Shown here: positions 50,101-63,435 of the stretch, piece after piece
How the letters are laid out: each line of letters opens with the position of its first letter
How positions within the stretch are numbered: position 1 is the first letter of the stretch
Source of the DNA: Rhynochetos jubatus
Lineage: Eukaryota; Chordata; Aves; Eurypygiformes; Rhynochetidae
Length of the DNA: 64,000 nucleotides
Assembly (NCBI GenBank): GCA_027574665.1
Contig: CM050653.1
Coordinates: forward strand, 11,120,664 to 11,184,663
Direction of reading: 5' to 3'
The notes under the pieces: model-generated
Databases searched by the model: none
What the model was told of the DNA's origin: nothing
The model's input: the letters and a program-made list of their open reading frames with translations, nothing else
Program-made: the position numbers and the translations under genes

Positions 50101-50841
50101 TTAATCAGATATTCCTAAATTGCCCAAAGGCAGTCTCTACTGGCATCCTGCATTTTATTAGGCTTCTTTTTTTCCCCCTGCAGTCCAAATACTGACGGGA
50201 AGAATTTATTAGCCATGGAAGTATTTGTTAGAGAGGGTTTCTAAGAAAGAGGAATTGTGACTTCAACATATGTGCTATTTGGACCTTTCATGTTGGACAA
50301 GATTAAAGTTCCCCAAATTTTTAGCACTGGTGACTATTGACATAGATTATCTTTTTGAGCCTCTTTCAGTGATCTGATGGAAGCACAACAAAGTGCCAGG
50401 CCTGAGTAGGGCAAAAGATATGTGCCCTGCTCATGACAATGGGATTTCAGACCTAGGATAGGCTCCGGGGGACATGGCTGCAACACCATCCTGTGAGAAG
50501 CATCACAGTGTTGCTACTGTCCAACTGTTGACCCTCCTGCATCAAGTGTTGTAGTAGCTGCAGTGAGAGAAGGTGAAATGCAGATTCTCTGAATAAACAA
50601 AGGAAACTCATCAAAAAGTCTTTTATCTGCAGCTCCAGCAGGTGTTCAACAAATCCTCCTAGTTACTTCAAACTTTTGCTTTTGTTACTGGTCATCTTAG
50701 GTCTAAATAATCTCTTGAGCCCTCTGCTTGTTTCTTAAAGAAGCAATACTATGCTGAGGGGGACTTTTCTAAGGAAAGGCTGTCCTTAAGTGTCATCTCA
50801 CTTTTCAAGAGATAGAACTTGATCAAGCAGTGAAAAGGATT
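47196..50841. other. Upstream intergenic DNA, no gene seen
   Basis: From the edge of the CpG island to the CR1 at 50842. AT-rich, with short A/T runs (for example near 48841 and 48961). No ORF with recognisable domains and no splice-bounded coding segment that I can support. Confidence 0.7.
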
Positions 50842-51597
50842 TTATAATCCTGCACCTGGGTTGAGGCAAACCCAAACATGGATACAGGCTGAGCAATGAG
50901 TGGATTAAAAGCAGCCCTGCGGAGAAAGAATCGGGGATATTGGTGGGTGAAAAACTGAATATGAGCTGTCAATGGGCTGGCTGCATTCAAATAAATCTGC
51001 ACATTCCTGGGCTGCATCGATAGCAGTGTGACTGGTAGTTCAAGGGATCTGATTCTCCCTTTCTACTCCACTCTCAAGAGACCACACCTGGAGTACTGTG
51101 TTCAGCTCTGGGGGCTCCAGTGGAAGAAAGACATGGCTTGAGTGGGTCCAGAGAGGGCCATGAAGATGATCAGGGGGCTGAAGCACCTCCCACCTAAGGA
51201 AAGGCTGAGAGTTGGGGTGGTTTAGCCTAGAGAAGAGAAGGCTCTAGTGAAACCTTATGTCAGCCTTTCAGTACTTAAAGGGGCCTACAGGTGAGATGGA
51301 GGGGACTCTCTATCAGGGAATTTAAGGATGGGACAAGGGGTAGTGGTTTTAAACTGAACAAGCATAAATTTAGATAAGATACTAGGAAGAAATTCTTCAC
51401 GGAGAGGGTGGTGAGACACTGGAACCCATTGCCGAGAGAAGCTGTGGATGCCCTATCCCTAGAAGTGTTCAAGGACAGATTGGATGAGGCTTTGAGCAAC
51501 CTGGTCTAGTGGAGGGTGTCCCTGCCCATGGCAGGGGGATTGGAACTAGATGATCTTTAAGGTCCTTTCCAACCCTAACTATACTGTAATTGCATAA
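50842..51597 (+). mobile_element. CR1 LINE, 3' half of ORF2 and 3' end
   Basis: Best-preserved CR1 in the window. It starts in the LHLG-type region (CTGCACCTGGGTTGAGG) and passes through CTGGAGTACTGTGTTCAGCTC. It includes the GAAATTCTTCACGGAGAGGGTGG..GACACTGGAACCCATTGCC section encoding FFT.RVV.HWN.LP. It ends in GGATTGGAACTAGATGATCTTTAAGGTCCTTTCCAACCCTAAC and degenerate terminal repeats near 51590. 5'-truncated in the usual way. It lies about 4.4 kb upstream of the VIPR2 start. Confidence 0.92.
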
Positions 51598-54500
51598 TGT
51601 AGCTCTGTGGACCTATATTTTTTCCTGGCTTTTCTAGAGGTCCTTTCCAAGCCTCAGCCTACTTTGTGGTAAATAGTCCCTCTCTAAACTTTGTGAGTTT
51701 TTAGCCAGAGTACGTTACAGCTTGATATTGTTGATTGTTAAGTTTTTGTACTTTTAGGGTAGAGTATTGTTTACACCAAGGGTGTTTTGTTTTTTTTTTG
51801 ACACTTCAGGAAAAAGACTGAAGCTTGGCATACTTTAGAAATTCAGAAATACTTTAGAAATGGCAGTCGCCATTAAGAGAGAAATTCAGCAGCATAAGAT
51901 ATTAAGTGAAGCCTAATCGTCTGGTGTAATATGATCTAAATTACACTAATCAAGAATGGATTACTGAAATTTGTATGAAGAATTTTCACACGTAACAAGA
52001 GGGTAAAAGAAATACATGTTGACAAAACAAGCCCCTGTAATCCACAGGAATGTTCTGTAGACAGAATCAATACCACCCACTTCAGGTGCCCAAGTTAAAC
52101 AAAACATCTGAAAAGCAGGAAAAGGCAGGGCAATCGTGACACAGGCTGCAGTGTTAGTGGGTGAAGAAAGACAGACATTTGGGTGAGCAGGCATCTGTCT
52201 GCAAAATGAAATATTATGAGCGGATGTGTGCTCTCTGTCCTCTAGAGATGAGATGCCTTTCTCCATTCAGGATCCCGAAAGCTATGTGAAAAACAAAGGC
52301 CTAGTTGATCAGAATTAATTCCTTAAAAAAAACCACCCCAAAACGCAACATTAAAGTCAGAGAAAGTAGCTATGAACCCTCGTGACACAGTAGCCTCAGA
52401 GTTACTGAGGACTTAATTTCCATGTTTTCCCTAATTCTACCTGAATCAAGGCCATCATTGTGAATGAGCAGGAGTGTGCCCTGATTACCAATGCAGAGGC
52501 ACACTGGGACCAGAGGAGTGTGCTGTTCTTTGTCACTTGGTGGTGGTGACAGATAAGGTTCTCTTCTATTTGGTCATTCATTTGCATGAAATATGGAGGA
52601 AAATTACCTCTTTGATACTTTCTGTTTGGTTGAGATGAGCTAAAAGTTGTTGGATACAAAATCACAGCCAGATTCATGCTGCATAATGGCCCGGCTTCAA
52701 GAGGACACATGAAGAATGCCTTTGAGTAGAGAGCGTGGTAGACTGGACAGCTAATAGTTGTATGTTCGACCTGTCTCAGGCTTAAGTGGCCCTGGAAACC
52801 CACACTTTCCACTTACTAAGAAAGTGCATTTATTGCTGTGGTATTACACAAAAGATGGGTATTGCCAACTAAGGCTTTGAATAGATGTAATAACGTGCTT
52901 GTAGGCCCTAGGTGCTTATATTTTGCTGGAAAAATGTATGTCTGTGGGCCAGATCTTGCCCTATATTTCCTGAATCATTCTTTAACAAGTGCTAACTAAG
53001 GCCTGAGAATCTAACTCCAAAATCTCGCTCTGATTCTAGAGAGGTGTCGAGTGTCCTTGGGTTTATGTAGCTGCTGCGGATATTGAGGAAGCTCAGACTG
53101 AAATAACTGAACCCTCAAGAGAAACTAAGTATTGCCTTGTTAGCCTCAGTCATTCATTTCTGGCCCAACCCTGTTCACCTTGAATCAATGACAGCAGTCC
53201 CATCGGCTTCAGCTGGGAACACAATCAAGCACTTGGCTGTGAAACCATGTAAATACTGCTCAAACTGAAAATTTCTATAAATCACACTGCACTTTCTGAG
53301 GTGAGCACATAGCTGGCTGGGCTTATGATCATCAGAGAAATGATGGCACAGCCTCCTCCTTTTTAAAGTACCTTATAGCAGCTATAGTGTGGGGCACCTC
53401 ATATATTGAGGAATGATATGCACTAAATAAATATGCCAGCAATTAGTGATCCAAGTCTCCTGAACTGAAATACCAATTCAACTTTTCCCCAGTCACAGTG
53501 CTATTTTGGGTTGGAAACTTCAAAATTAATCCTAAGAGATATAATTTCCCTACTTTAATATATACTGTTTTTAATGGAATTGTGCAGAATGATTAGTGAG
53601 AGGCAAATGTCAAAATATGAGACAGAAACTGACTCACCAGTCATACGATTTAATATTAAGGTCAGGCTATGGAAGTACAGTGGTGCTTAGTCTTTATTGC
53701 CTTGCACCTTATGTAGTGATTTACACTGGAGCAAAATGACTGAAGTGGATGTAATGTCCTATTTTTCCAAATTTGATGGTATTTTACATATTCCATCCAC
53801 AGTTGTTAGCGATGACACAGGGCACAAAGCAGTTAAACAAGAACCCAAAACAAAGGAACAAGCTCACAATGTCCTAGAAGATGATTATGAGCAATTGTCT
53901 GCAGAGATTTGAAAGTTTACTTTTTTTTTTTTAGGATGGATTGAAATGTTGCAGGTCTGTCCAAATAGCGCATAGCAAGAGCCTGCTTTTTCTTCCTAGT
54001 CAGTCCACCTTTCCGCTCTTCTTCTTAGTGCATTTGCATGTGCCAATTGGTAACAAACCTTTAATGTTGATGTTTTTTATTTGAAAAACAGCTTTCATCA
54101 CAGAGCTTTGATTTCATGGACTGCTCTAAAGTAAATGAGCTCCAAATTACATTATGCTGGAACTAACTGCATTTACTCACTGGAAGTATCTTAGTCCATA
54201 CTGGCACAGGAAGACATGAAAGGTTGTAAGATCAAATGCTAACACCAGCTTTCATGCAATACTAAACATACATGTTGATGTTGCTCATTTCCTTCTTCTC
54301 TGTTACTGAAACAGTCCCCAGTTCACACATCCTGTAAGTCTTTGCTGCAGTTCTGTCCCTTAACTGCTCGTCATCACCCTATGCTGTTGATTTGCATTTT
54401 GGTTGTAGTATGACAATGAATTACACGGCTCAGATTCAAAGCGTCATCTACTTGTGTTCTCACTCTTTATTGTTTTGTCATCTGACCTTTCTGCGCTGCT

Positions 54501-55219
54501 GTCTAACTCACCTTGTGCTGGCTGGACACTATAGTGTATGGTAGTAATTTCACTTCTTTTTTCTTCAATAGCTTCTTAAGGTCATTTGCCAATTCCCACT
54601 TGTCAAGCCATGATGCTTGCTTACCTGGGGAGTGCAATTTTTGGTCAATATCTGGATTTCAAAATATCCAGTGGCTATGATTTTGACCACAGTAGCCACA
54701 GCAACCTAATTGCGACTTCATTTTTAATACATTGCTCATAGAGGTCATTTACCTAACTGAATTTGAAACTAAGAGCCTTTCTGTTACTTCTGAGGAGAAT
54801 GACGTGTTTCTGAAAATGAATGGTGTGTTTTTCTGTTTTCTTGTAGCTACTCTGAAATACGTTCTTGTCCATTCTGCCAAGGGCTGAGTGCATTGATTAT
54901 GTTAATGCTGATGGGAAGAAAGATGCAGACATGACGCTGCAGAAAGGATGCATAAGGGAAGAATCAAATTCAGGTTGGTAGCACAGAGTTGAAGAAATAG
55001 GTGGTTGCGCATGGAATGATGAAATGGAATGAGTATGGAATTGTCTATAGGATGGTACTCAACAGTCTGTCACTTTCTATGGAGTGTGATGCCCCCGAGC
55101 CTCTTGGGTTAAAGGCTAAGTGATGTCTCTGGGTAAGGCCTAGATATTGGTTTCATTTTCAGTTGTGGTAGGAGATGCACAAACAAGAATGCCACTCCTC
55201 TTATTCTTACTTTCAAAAA
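51598..55219. other. Intergenic DNA between two CR1 elements
   Basis: No gene recognised. Around 53197-53235 the sequence CCCATCGGCTTCAGCTGGGA followed by CAATCAAGCACTTGGC resembles the CCATTGACTTCAGTGGGA core of ancient sauropsid repeats. Otherwise featureless. Confidence 0.65.
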
Positions 55220-56370
55220 GAAGAATTACATACAGATGAGGAAGCTCAATAAAAGGGATAGTCAAGGCGTAAAGCTCTGGCAAGCAGCAAAGAGGCTATT
55301 CAAAGACACCACAGACACAAAGGCCAGGGCAAGTGCATCCCATTTTAGAAAGATAAAAAGAAATCCAGCATGGCTGAACAGAAAGGTAGGGGAGGTTATT
55401 AGAAGAAAGAAAGAAGAACCTTTCAAAGCTGAAGATGTGCCCAAATGAGGAAAACCAGAAAAATCATGAAACTCCACCTATTACACCTATTACATGTGAA
55501 AAGTCAGAATAGGACAGGAGATGAGCTGCCAAATGGCATCAGTACTCATAGCAAAGTCTTTCTCAAGCACATCAGAAGCAGCAAGTGTGCTGGGCCGTCA
55601 GCAGAGCTAATAGAGGATCAAGATACAGCAACATTTTAAAGAAGATAAGCCATAGAATAAAACCAAAATGGATTCTTTGCACCTGTGATCACAGTGAAGG
55701 AGTCTAGAGAGCTCACCTTGGCAGAGCCGTGCTTATAAGCAATGTTTCAGGACAATTTGTCTTTAGTTAAGAGTTTGGTAGAAGTTATGGAACAAACAGA
55801 CACAAAGAACAGTAACTGCCAGCTCTGACAATATTCCCAAAGAATCCTGAAGGAATTCCCAAGTCAAAGAGCTGAGCTGCTAACAGTAGTGTGCAATTTC
55901 TCACTTAAATCTTTGGTGCAGAAGACTGGCAGTGGGTTAATATGATACACATTTTTAAATGGTATTCCAGGGGACATGTGTGGGTGCCATGAAGATGAAT
56001 AATGAAATATTGCTGGTACTCTCTCTCAAATCAAAGACTAGTTAGGACATGAAATTAAACTACCAAGCTACTTTTTTCATACAATGCAGAGACTATGCAT
56101 AGACCTTTCCAGAGGATGTGGTGGTTCCTGAAAGTTTATACAGGTTAGACATTGAAAAAAGTAATGAAAGAAAAACCCACCCATCTTAAATATCAAGATA
56201 TTACTACTGGTTTAGGAAACACTTTCAGTGCAAATCATTGAATCTAGGAGAATACTTATGAAAGACTAAATGGTTTTGTCCTGTTTTCACTCTCTCCTGT
56301 ACATATTTGCTGTGTTCTTCTGTCAGAGACATGGTGTTGGATTAGTATGGAAGTCCTGATGGTGTTAGAT
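55220..56370 (+). mobile_element. Ancient CR1-like LINE, internally deleted
   Basis: Frame 55236-55448 encodes HFRKIKRNPAWLNRKVGEV and further basic sequence, like the endonuclease-RT linker of CR1/L3 LINEs. At 55871-55915 AELLTVVCNFSLKSL matches the RT lead-in of tetrapod CR1s, followed by an IF..G..GD remnant. Around 56105-56150 and 56305-56365 there are matches to the 3' region (CCAGAGGATGTGGTGG.., then GTCAGAGACATGGTGTTGGATTAG), so most of the RT is missing. It resembles the reptile-type CR1 rather than the younger avian CR1 at 50842. End points are approximate. Confidence 0.65.
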
Positions 56371-59300
56371 TTTATGTCCCAGCAGTTTCAGTAAACAAAT
56401 GCCTCTGCTGGTTCTTCTGTAAGTAGTTAACAGGAAGAGAGAAAATTCTCCAGAATCATCCTCAGTAACCTGCAGCTGCACAGGATCTGGGATTAGAAGC
56501 AATTCCCTGAGAGATTAACAAATGAGGCAAATAATCCCTGTTTATTTAACTCCTCTACAACACTACCCAAAATCTGTAAGAGAAAACTGAAAAATAAGGA
56601 AACAAAGAAGAGGAAAAGGGCAGGCGGCATCAAAACACTGCCTTTTAGTTAATTTTTTTCACATTAGTTTTAGTTTTAACTTGCTTTTTGGATTTTCATA
56701 CACTTTGTGTAAATGTATGTACATTAGTAAACAGCTTGCTTTCTATTTTGAAGTGCACATTTATTGTTGACAGGCAAGATTACAAATTATTTTTTGATAA
56801 CTTATTTGCCATTTTAAGTTTGCTTAAGCAATTTTTGGTGTCCACCTAATTGTGAGGAAATGGAAAACTGAAATCATATCAGCCTCAAAAGATTTTATTA
56901 AAGGGCAGAAACAGCAAGTAGCAATATGTAGTAGCCAAGTCCATGGTACATTGTGTTCCCAAACTAGTGAGCACAGAAAGATCCATTTAGATTGATATTT
57001 TATTTGGCAAATAAATTGATTCTTACACCACTTACTCCATAAATTAATCAGGTACAACATACCTCATACAGTCTAGGAGACCCCTTATCCTTGAAGTTTA
57101 AAATAATATTCACAACAGAAGCTCCAAAGACTTGCGACGATCAGGAATGACCCACAGTATTTCACTACTCCCAAAACAAAATTTGCATTAGCAATTTTAC
57201 TGACCACAGCATGGCTCGCCTGTGTCAGAGGTCGAACTGAAAGATCTTCCGAGATACTCTTTATTAGCTCTTGGCAGCATAAATATGATATTCCTGTGGA
57301 ATATCATGTTCTCCTACGCCAAACAAATGTTCATTTAACACAACCTCTTACACAGGCTGGACCTTACAAAGCGAATGAACAAAAAGTAGGCAGAATGTAT
57401 AGAACAAAGACAATGTACCTATCTAAAAGAAAACTAACATACTGGTTTGCAAAGGGAAATGAAGGAGAAGAGAATGATACTCTGAGGTGTAAAGCTACGG
57501 GCAACAACACAGTGAAGAGAAACAGGTTTCCTCCCAGCTCAGTTACAGAGCACACAAAGGAGGAATGTCTTCTGCAGATATTGTTAGGACTCAAAAGCCT
57601 CTGGCTCTAGAGCACGGGTGTGTATATTCACATATACACAGAGATTGTATCCTGGAGGGGAGGTATCCTCCTACGAGTGTCATTAGTGATTTGGGATAGT
57701 CTGTCAGGGACATCCTTGGAAATCTTCTCATTGCTGTTACCAATAAATGAGAAGCAACTGATGTAAGCAACACCAGTTAGTGAAATCACCTTGCTACAGT
57801 GATCAGTAAGTAACTTGATAGAATGAACCATGTGCCTTCATGTTGGTATGGGAACGTGGGATACTTCTTCACAGACTTTAGCATTGCTGACAGGTTCGAG
57901 CTGATACGACTACCGCAGTAAAGTAGGTATGGGGTGTTTTGGAAAAAGCTCTTTGCACACAGAAAGGACTATTTACTTCCTTGGATCTTATTAAGCATGT
58001 ATCGATACAGCACTAGTTCTTGTAGAAGCACTGTATGTCAAGCCCATCTTAAGATACATGATAGAATATTGTTTAATTGTAAATTTTTAATCTTCATTAC
58101 GACAGTAGGGCTGGCTTTGATTATATTATTTCTAAAGACTATCCAGATCTCTCTCACAGTTAATTTTCTTTTTTTAAATCAAGAAAAATCTGTCAGAGGC
58201 TAAGTTCAAAAAATATTGGCCAAAGAAAGGCTAAAGGGAAAGTTTTAAAAGGAAACAGTCCTCTAAGCCCAGACACCAATTGCTGGTGGACAAAAGAAAA
58301 ATGTATTTCAGAAAATTCTGGGCTCAGCCCTGGTACTTGCAGACTGCCCCAACAAGAAAAGTTGCCAGCTCCTGTTCATGTTCCTGGAAGACAATGATTT
58401 GAAAAAGCATCTGTGTTTCTAGACTTTGGCTCAGATTTTAGGATCCCGTCCTAAAAACGCGTTGCAAGGTGAAGCCTAAGCAGCCTTAACACCACAAGGC
58501 TGGATTGAGTCCCAATACAAATGCTCAAACTGTTTAGTTAATGCCAAATATTTAGACTTATAAAATGTATTTCAGTAACAAGCTGTGATTATTTAGTAAA
58601 GTTTTCTCTGGAATTACCCAGAAACAGAAATATAAATTAATTTCCAGCAAGGTCGGTATTGCTAAGATGAATATATATCCTTGTTTATTATTTCTGTTCC
58701 AAACTGCTTCATTCCTCTATAATAACTTTACCTGAAAGATAAATCTAATTTCCAAATCCTTCCTACTGAATTATAAACAAATCAGATAAGCAGCTCTAAA
58801 CCAGTTCCATCCACAAACTGAAGATGCAGAATTTATCCCCTAGATTTTAAAACATATAATTGGATAACAGGTAAAAAAAAATTAAATACATTCCTGAATG
58901 CTAGCACAGGTCTTTGTTTCCAATTTCTCATTCCAGATGAAGTGAAATAGTCCAGATATTCTGTTTAAAGGCCTTGGCACCGATGCCTGATTATGGGACC
59001 ATATATTAGCCACTGGATAGCTATGAAAGCCTTTCTACCTCTTCTGGACTCACCTACTTCATATAAAGTTACCACAGAATGAGTATTACAAAATTTTCAC
59101 TTTAGCAATTTTCTCTATAGTGCTCCAACTATTTAATTAAGAAAAAGGCACTCCTTTAAAACATTTTCTTTGTCTAAAAATAAGTCTGACTATAAAGTGA
59201 CAGTGTTCGGGTTCTCTTTTGTGCTTCCATGTGTGATATGTCTCAATAGAAAGCCTAAGAAGTGCCTCCAAATGGGTACTGAATACATGGAGGGGTCTGT

Positions 59301-62300
59301 AGGGAGTGCCTACAGGGGCAGAAGGTAGCAGTCCCAGGAGAATTCAGTTTTCACTTTTATCTCTGATCCTTCTCCTTAGCTGTTTGGTTTTCTTCTTGAG
59401 CTCTCTCCAGACTATATACCTATGCATAGACTTCTGCCATGCCAAAAGATCAAGTCATTATTTCTAAATACCTCTATTGCAACTTCTATTCTACCAAATA
59501 CAAGCTTTCACACCATTTATAGAGCTTTGTAAAGCTCTTTCTTCCTCATGTTGTTCCTACTCATCCTGAGTGAAACCATGCTGCATCAGTTCTCTTTGTC
59601 CCCAGTTACAATCATCTCTGGTGGTTTCTCAGACACTTCTGCATTGCCTTTTCCTGTCCCTATCCACTAATCAGTAGTACTATGAAATATTAACTGTCTC
59701 TCTGTAGTGTCTCAGAAGTGAATGTGGGGAATTGTCACCTCCCAGAGGGAAGAACTGCAACAGCTGGCACTATGAGTGGGGACAGCCCAAACCAACCTCT
59801 AGAAAACGCTGAAGAGAGATCTGTGACCTACTATTTGTCTGTTGCTCTAGCATGTGCACTGGAGCTCTGGGTCTCAGGCAGGCACTTCATCGCTTGGACC
59901 CCCCTTGGATAGAGTCCACTGAGAGGAAAAACTATCATTTTGCTCCAGAGCCTTGCAATTACGAGTATCCAATCACTGTGCAGAGGAGCAGAGTTCTTTA
60001 CCTAATGGCCCTTAAGCCCATCTCCCAGAAAAGGTTTGTTCTGTGGGGGAGTACTTGCCCTTTCTCATGTTGAAGTTGTACCTGTGTGCATGGCATTCAC
60101 AAGACCCCAGCTAGCCCAAACAAGTAGCAAAGCTAAGTTCCTCGGAGAGAATTCCACTCTCATAAGCTTGAAGGCAGCATTTGGTCTCCTAGGCTGCAGA
60201 AAATTAAGAGATGCTCTTCTTAAAATTTTTGTGGGCTTAAATTGTGTCATCTGCTCAAATACTGAGGAAAGCCTGAACAAACACAGTTACTGCATTCCCA
60301 AACAAAGCAGTAGGGCAGGAAAAACGCAATTCTTCTCTTTTGTCTATATTTCAATTGCTAATTAAATGAAAAGTAAATTTTCTTTTAGCAGTTTCCAAAA
60401 ATGCCTTTTATTTCTTTACTTCATTGTGTGTGCATAGGCACACATGTGAGTGAACTTGGTATGTAAGATACCCACTTCCCACCCCAAATAGTAAAATATC
60501 TGTCACCGCTTCCTGCCCCCAAATGCATAAAGATACGAAAACAAGCTGTATTAAAATAATGAGATGAAAAAGATGCGTAAACTTGTTGAAATACTGTGCC
60601 AACATAATTTTGATTGAGGTTATTTCAGTTTCACATCAGCTGACCTCAAAATAGTAACAAAAATTGTGTTCATAGTTTCAATTTCTAGAGTATCACCCTG
60701 AAATTTTCACTTTAGACTTATATTTGTGTACACATTTCTGTATAATACTTGTCATTTGCTGAACATGGAGAGGAACATCTGTTCAGTTATAGCCTGTAAA
60801 GCATATGCCAACTGAGGTCTCAGCCTTTGAAGTAAGAAAACCTCATCTCTCCCATGAACACCCATACTAAGAGTTAAGATGACGGGGTTTACTGGAGATA
60901 CTTGGCTGCAAATTTGAAGCCGTTTCTTAAAGGTAGTCTGCAAAAAAATGTATCTGATTTCCTAAGGCTGTGAGCCCTTTGTGGTCACACAGCTGGTATG
61001 TGTCTGCTATCTACCTTTTGTAAAAATAGGAGATTTGGGTTGAAGATTGTTTGAGGGTTTTATCTTTTTTTTTTTTCTCCTAACTTCAAAGGACTCGTAA
61101 TTATCAACTCTTGTTTTGTTGGATCAAATTTTGAAGAAATTAGGATGGTTGTTGTAATCTGTTAATAACTTTTTCAAGTGTGATGAATGCCAATTTTTTT
61201 AAAAGGTTTGTTTCAGTTCCTGAAGTTAAATAGCAAATAATAAAGAGTCCTGAAAACCCAGAACATCTTCATTATCATAAGAGAAAATCCCTTGAATTCT
61301 GAATAACTCTAGTTTCGCTTTTGGTCTTGGGATGTCACTTCTGATCCAGGATATGTCACTATTCCTCTAGTCCTTACAGACAGACTTTACAGCTTGGCCA
61401 TATTAGACTAAAAGGGATATAGCTTTTTTTTTCAGTTGTAACCTCATTAAACCACTTGTACTATATATAGAGAAAATTGTATTTTAGCTTGTGCAATCTA
61501 GCAGAGCAAATCCTGCAGGAGGAGCTGAGGTTTTCATAAGCATCTAATGTAAGTGATTCAGTTGCTTAAAAACTTGCTACTGAGCCAGCAACCAGATTTT
61601 CCAAAGTACAAAACTTTTATTCTAGAGAAAAGTATAGGCTCCTAGAACTAAAAAATCTAACTAGGATCAACCACAAAAAAAAGTAATTGCAGAACCAATA
61701 GAAGAAAACAGGTTTTTTTTTAAGGATTTGTGTTTAGCTTTAAGTGAGAACATTAGTGCAGGGAATTCACATGGATGAAAAATCTTGAGGGAGGAGTGCA
61801 TTCATCAGTGCCTAATAAGGTAAAGTTTCCACTGACATTTTTCCCATGGTTAGAACATTTCTAATATTTTGGTCTTCCATGAATTCTCTTCTTTGTAGCA
61901 AGGCCTGAACTATGACTTCATTTTCCTCCTATATGGGGATTGATAGGCTGGTGGAATTCTTCCCTTTTTGATTTTGATTCAGCTATTTACATAACATTTC
62001 TGGCAATTTAGTACGTATCTTTCCATAGTAACTAAGGCACTATGGCTTTGTGGGGGTTTGTACTTAAATGCAAAAAGCTCTTGTCCTCAGTATACTATAA
62101 TGCATATAGAAGTCCACTGTATACAAAGAAAAAATGAAATTAACCAAAAATATTTTTCTGGATATCACCTTTTTTAAGTGAGAGAATGGAGGGTGAGACA
62201 ATGAGAGTGCTGAAGAAGGAAATTAAACATCTGGCTTGCAAATTCTGCATCAACATCAAGCTTTTCTCCTTTCTATTGATATCTTATTCAGAGGCAGAAC

Positions 62301-63126
62301 TCCTCCCTGGAACATCACACATTGCTCCAATATTCAAACAGAACAGGAAGCCTTCTGGCTGAAAGTCTTCTTCTGTGGCCTTGAACAGAGTATATTTGTT
62401 TGAGAAAAATTAGTATTAGTAAAAGATAATCTATTATCTCTGGGTTTCGTATATTTTGCCATGCTTCTATTTTTCACATAATTTTGAATATAAATATTCA
62501 CATAGAAAGTATTTTGGCTTTGGTATAATCATGCTATTGCCACTTAGAAACTGGAATCCCACTGCAAGTGATATGTCTTTTTTTTTTTTTCTTCAGTAAT
62601 ATACCCTGCTTCTTTTGTGAAAAATACAGACTACAGTGCGTCTTGGAAGTTTTAATTCATCCAGATAACCTCACTTATGGGTAAGAATGAAAGCAAAATT
62701 TACTTGAAATCCATTTCCCCAGCAACTCTGTGTTGGCTTTTCCAAGTGGAATCCTACCCCCACCCTAAAAAAAGGTATTTTCTGATCAGTGCTAATAACC
62801 ATCTACTAAGCAGCTCATTTAAGAATGGGATAGATATCTTTAAATACAGACAGATGTTGATCTGATCAGATGTGGGTGTTTTTTTTAATAAATGCTAGGG
62901 CTGAACAGAGACTTGGTGAAAAAATTACACAGAGAATTTTCATCATCTCTATAGAAACTCAGACTATATAGGAATAACAGTCCATTCTTGTTTTAAAACA
63001 TATGAACCTGATTTTTAGTTATCATTGTGCTACCATTAATATTCTTGAAGTGGTCACAAAAATCCATGGGAGGAAGACAGGACAAGAAGAGCTGGTGTCC
63101 CATGTAATCATTTAAATAAAAACAAC

Positions 63127-63161
63127 CAGATTTTCAGAACTGCTGAGCCCTCATCAGCTCT
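63127..63161. repeat. Scrap of ancient palindromic sauropsid repeat
   Basis: CAGATTTTCAGAACTGCTGA followed by GCCCTCATCAGCTC resembles one arm of a common sauropsid repeat (GATTTTCAAAGGTGCTGAGCA.C..CAGCTC). Only one arm is visible. Assigned from memory. Confidence 0.4.
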
Positions 63162-63397
63162 TTCGGTACAAGGTGCTTCATTTGCTGTGACGTGGAAGCC
63201 TTAAATATTTAGGAAGCATTACTGGCAGTCTGCAAATGCTGCCAAACGTGCAGAAAGGTTCAGCAGAGCTCTAAAGTTGATAGCGAGCGGTTGTGTTACT
63301 ATAGCACCCAGAGACCTCCTGCCATAGCCCTGGCCCTGGGCTCCATGCTGTTGGGCACTGCTCAAACACGTACTTTCAATAACTGTGGGCAAAAAGG

Positions 63398-63435
63398 GAT
63401 GAAGTGACTTCTCCAAGGTCACATGGCAAGTAGAC
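63398..63435 (+). repeat. MIR/CORE-SINE-like fragment
   Basis: GAAGTGACTTCTCCAAGGTC followed by ACATGGCAAGTAG resembles the MIR core (AAGTGACTTGCCCAAGGTCACACAGC.AGTAAGT). About 38 bp is visible; the flanks do not extend the match convincingly. Confidence 0.4.

Noticed and set aside
53697-53912. 71-codon plus-strand frame (MPCTLCSDLHW...)
   Set aside because: Has a mildly protein-like acidic composition, but no recognised family and no splice-bounded partner exons.
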